Shown: positions 6,412 to 7,495 of the stretch, one piece after another
How the letters are laid out: each line of letters starts with the position of its first letter
Numbering within the stretch: the first letter of the stretch is position 1
Assembly (NCBI GenBank): GCA_946482165.1
Contig: CAMLQS010000253.1
Location: 1-7,495, forward strand
From: an uncultured Verrucomicrobiota bacterium
Lineage (GTDB): Bacteria > Verrucomicrobiota > Verrucomicrobiae > Opitutales > Opitutaceae
Reading direction: 5' to 3'
Length of the DNA: 7,495 bases
Notes under the pieces: generated by a model
Databases searched by the model: none
What the model was told of the DNA's origin: nothing
Seen by the model: the letters and a program-made list of their open reading frames with translations, nothing else
Position numbers and translations under genes: made by a program

Positions 6412-7495
6412 CTAGTCGGCGAGCGCGGCTTCGGCTTCGCGCCAAAGGATTCGGGCGTTGATCCAGTCGAACCAGAAGCCGTTCGTGGAGCCGCCGGCCG
6501 TGAGCGGGACGAGGAAGCGCTGCTCGATGCGCGCGCGCGCGTCGGCGACCAGGCTCGCCGCTTCCTCGCGACGTTGCAGTCGCCGCAGCGCCATGGCGCG
6601 CAGGAGGTTCGCGGCGATGGCGCGGGGTTCGACGGTATTGGGATAGCGGAGACAGCGTTCCGTCCAAAACAGGGTTTCGTCGGCGTGTTCCTTGCGGTGG
6701 GCGAAGAGCGCGAGGGCGAAGGATCGCCACGCGTCCATGTAGGGGTCCGCGCTCTGCCCCGGGTCTTTCCCTTCGAGAGTGGCGGCGACGGCGTCGGCGA
6801 GCGGTTGGAGCGCCCGAATCGTGAAAGCGTCGGCGGGAGAGAGGAGGGAGGCTTTCAGCACCTGCTCCGCGACGGTCGGGTTGAGGGTGTCGGAGAAGCG
6901 TCGCGCGGCGGTCTGGCGAAAGTTTTCGTATTGCTCGGGCGAACCGTGCTCGCGGATCGCGGAGGCGGCGGGGAGGAGGTTGCGCGAGACGTCGTCGCTG
7001 TCGGAATCGTCCGCCTCGAGGATGGCTCGCGCGAGGCTGAGATGACGGAGCGCGGACTCATGCCAGCGTTCCTCCAAGGCGTGCCACTCGCCCAGGCCGC
7101 GGAGCAAGTCCGCGCTCTCCAACGAGGGAGGAATGAGCTCGGGAGGCGCCACGGCGAGCAGGGCTTCGGCCGCGGAAAATTCGCCGCGGCGCAGATGCAC
7201 CGCGGCCCGGGAGATCAGTTCGCGCGTTTCGGCCAGGCGTCGCAGGCGGGCCTCGTCGGCGCGGGCCCGCTCCGCCTCGACGCGCAGGCGCATCTGTTCG
7301 CGACGCGCCTCGCGCTCGCGAAAGAAAAGCAAGGTCGAGACGCCGAGGCCGGCGAGAAGGGTGAGGAGAACGAGAAAGCTGGCGACGAAGACGGCCTGGT
7401 TGCGGCGGACGAGCTTTTGGAGCCGGTAAAGTCGGCTGGGCGGCCGGGCGCCCACGGGCTCGTTGTTGAGATGGCGCCGGATGTCCATCGCCAGG
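6412..7495 (-). CDS. Transmembrane Ser/Thr protein kinase, C-terminal part with TPR-like region (5' end off the window)
   Basis: The frame is open through the right edge. The ATG at 7488 is internal, because the in-frame codons before it read Leu-Ala, matching the LAMDIxRHLxNEPVxARPPSxLYRxQKLVRRN motif that follows the kinase domain in large bacterial PknB-like kinases of Verrucomicrobiota and Planctomycetota. About 360 residues are visible; the catalytic domain is outside. Counting from that Met, residues 32-56 (VFVASFLVLLTLLAGLGVSTLLFF) are one membrane helix. Residues 57-95 are a charged Arg/Glu-rich coiled coil (FFREREARREQMRLRVEAER). The rest is Ala/Leu-rich and helical with TPR-like helices (AAVHLRRGEFSAAEALLAVA; AANLLRAMALRRLQRREEAA), ending WFDWINARILWREAEAALAD. 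In this family the kinase is cytoplasmic and the TPR-like part extracytoplasmic, probably for protein contacts. The kinase role is inferred from the conserved juxtamembrane motif only. The gene ends 264 nt before the PEP-CTERM start. Confidence 0.85.
   Translation of the reverse strand, partial: LAMDIRRHLNNEPVGARPPSRLYRLQKLVRRNQAVFVASFLVLLTLLAGLGVSTLLFFREREARREQMRLRVEAERARADEARLRRLAETRELISRAAVHLRRGEFSAAEALLAVAPPELIPPSLESADLLRGLGEWHALEERWHESALRHLSLARAILEADDSDSDDVSRNLLPAASAIREHGSPEQYENFRQTAARRFSDTLNPTVAEQVLKASLLSPADAFTIRALQPLADAVAATLEGKDPGQSADPYMDAWRSFALALFAHRKEHADETLFWTERCLRYPNTVEPRAIAANLLRAMALRRLQRREEAASLVADARARIEQRFLVPLTAGGSTNGFWFDWINARILWREAEAALAD

Noticed and set aside
5876..6415. 179-codon plus-strand open frame across the PEP-CTERM start and its upstream region
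   Set aside because: Antisense to the signal peptide and jelly-roll region and no recognisable domain.
6412..7488. Free-standing 358-residue gene starting at the ATG at 7488
   Set aside because: Codons before the ATG continue the conserved Leu-Ala-Met-Asp-Ile kinase motif in frame to the window edge, so the gene starts outside the window.
1..7495. CRISPR arrays, tRNA/rRNA genes, transposases, toxin-antitoxin or defence genes
   Set aside because: No regularly spaced direct repeats, tRNA-like folds or such protein motifs were seen on either strand.

Overview
This is a very GC-rich bacterial window in which all four genes lie on the minus strand, so it reads from right to left. The PEP-CTERM tail (VPEPGSFAALAG, hydrophobic stretch, RRRR), the autotransporter-type beta-strand repeats fused to a glycoside hydrolase, the juxtamembrane motif of a large Ser/Thr kinase, and the absence of Shine-Dalgarno sequences together suggest Verrucomicrobiota, probably an Opitutaceae-like member. 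This placement is an inference from protein style; no rRNA or other marker is present.

Layout in transcription order: (1) 7495-6412, the C-terminal part of a transmembrane Ser/Thr protein kinase with a TPR-like tail; its catalytic domain lies beyond the right edge. (2) 6148-6411, a hairpin-rich intergenic region that ends in a T7 tract and the C-rich leader of the next gene. (3) 6147-5413, a small secreted PEP-CTERM protein with a jelly-roll-like ligand-binding domain. (4) 5382-5351, a strong intrinsic terminator. (5) 5310-664, a 1548-residue secreted multidomain enzyme: signal peptide, N-terminal beta module, complete GH127/DUF1680 beta-L-arabinofuranosidase module with the Glu-x-Cys...Cys-Cys zinc/nucleophile set, beta-strand repeats, a LamG-type lectin domain, more beta-strand repeats and a C-terminal beta domain. 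(6) 626-1, the N-terminus of another secreted protein, cut by the left edge. Its first module is clearly paralogous to the N-terminal module of the GH127 protein.

The GH127 gene and the truncated gene are 37 nt apart with no visible terminator and probably form one transcription unit. It would export proteins sharing an N-terminal module, with arabinose-containing plant glycans as the likely target of at least the GH127 protein. The PEP-CTERM protein is bounded downstream by its own terminator and is probably a separate, exosortase-sorted surface or matrix protein. The kinase is probably unrelated in function.

I see no mobile element, CRISPR array, tRNA, rRNA or defence system. The most noteworthy signals are the duplicated unnamed N-terminal module, the unusual modular build of the GH127 protein, a C10 tract just before its start codon, and the C-rich, Shine-Dalgarno-less leaders shared by the genes.
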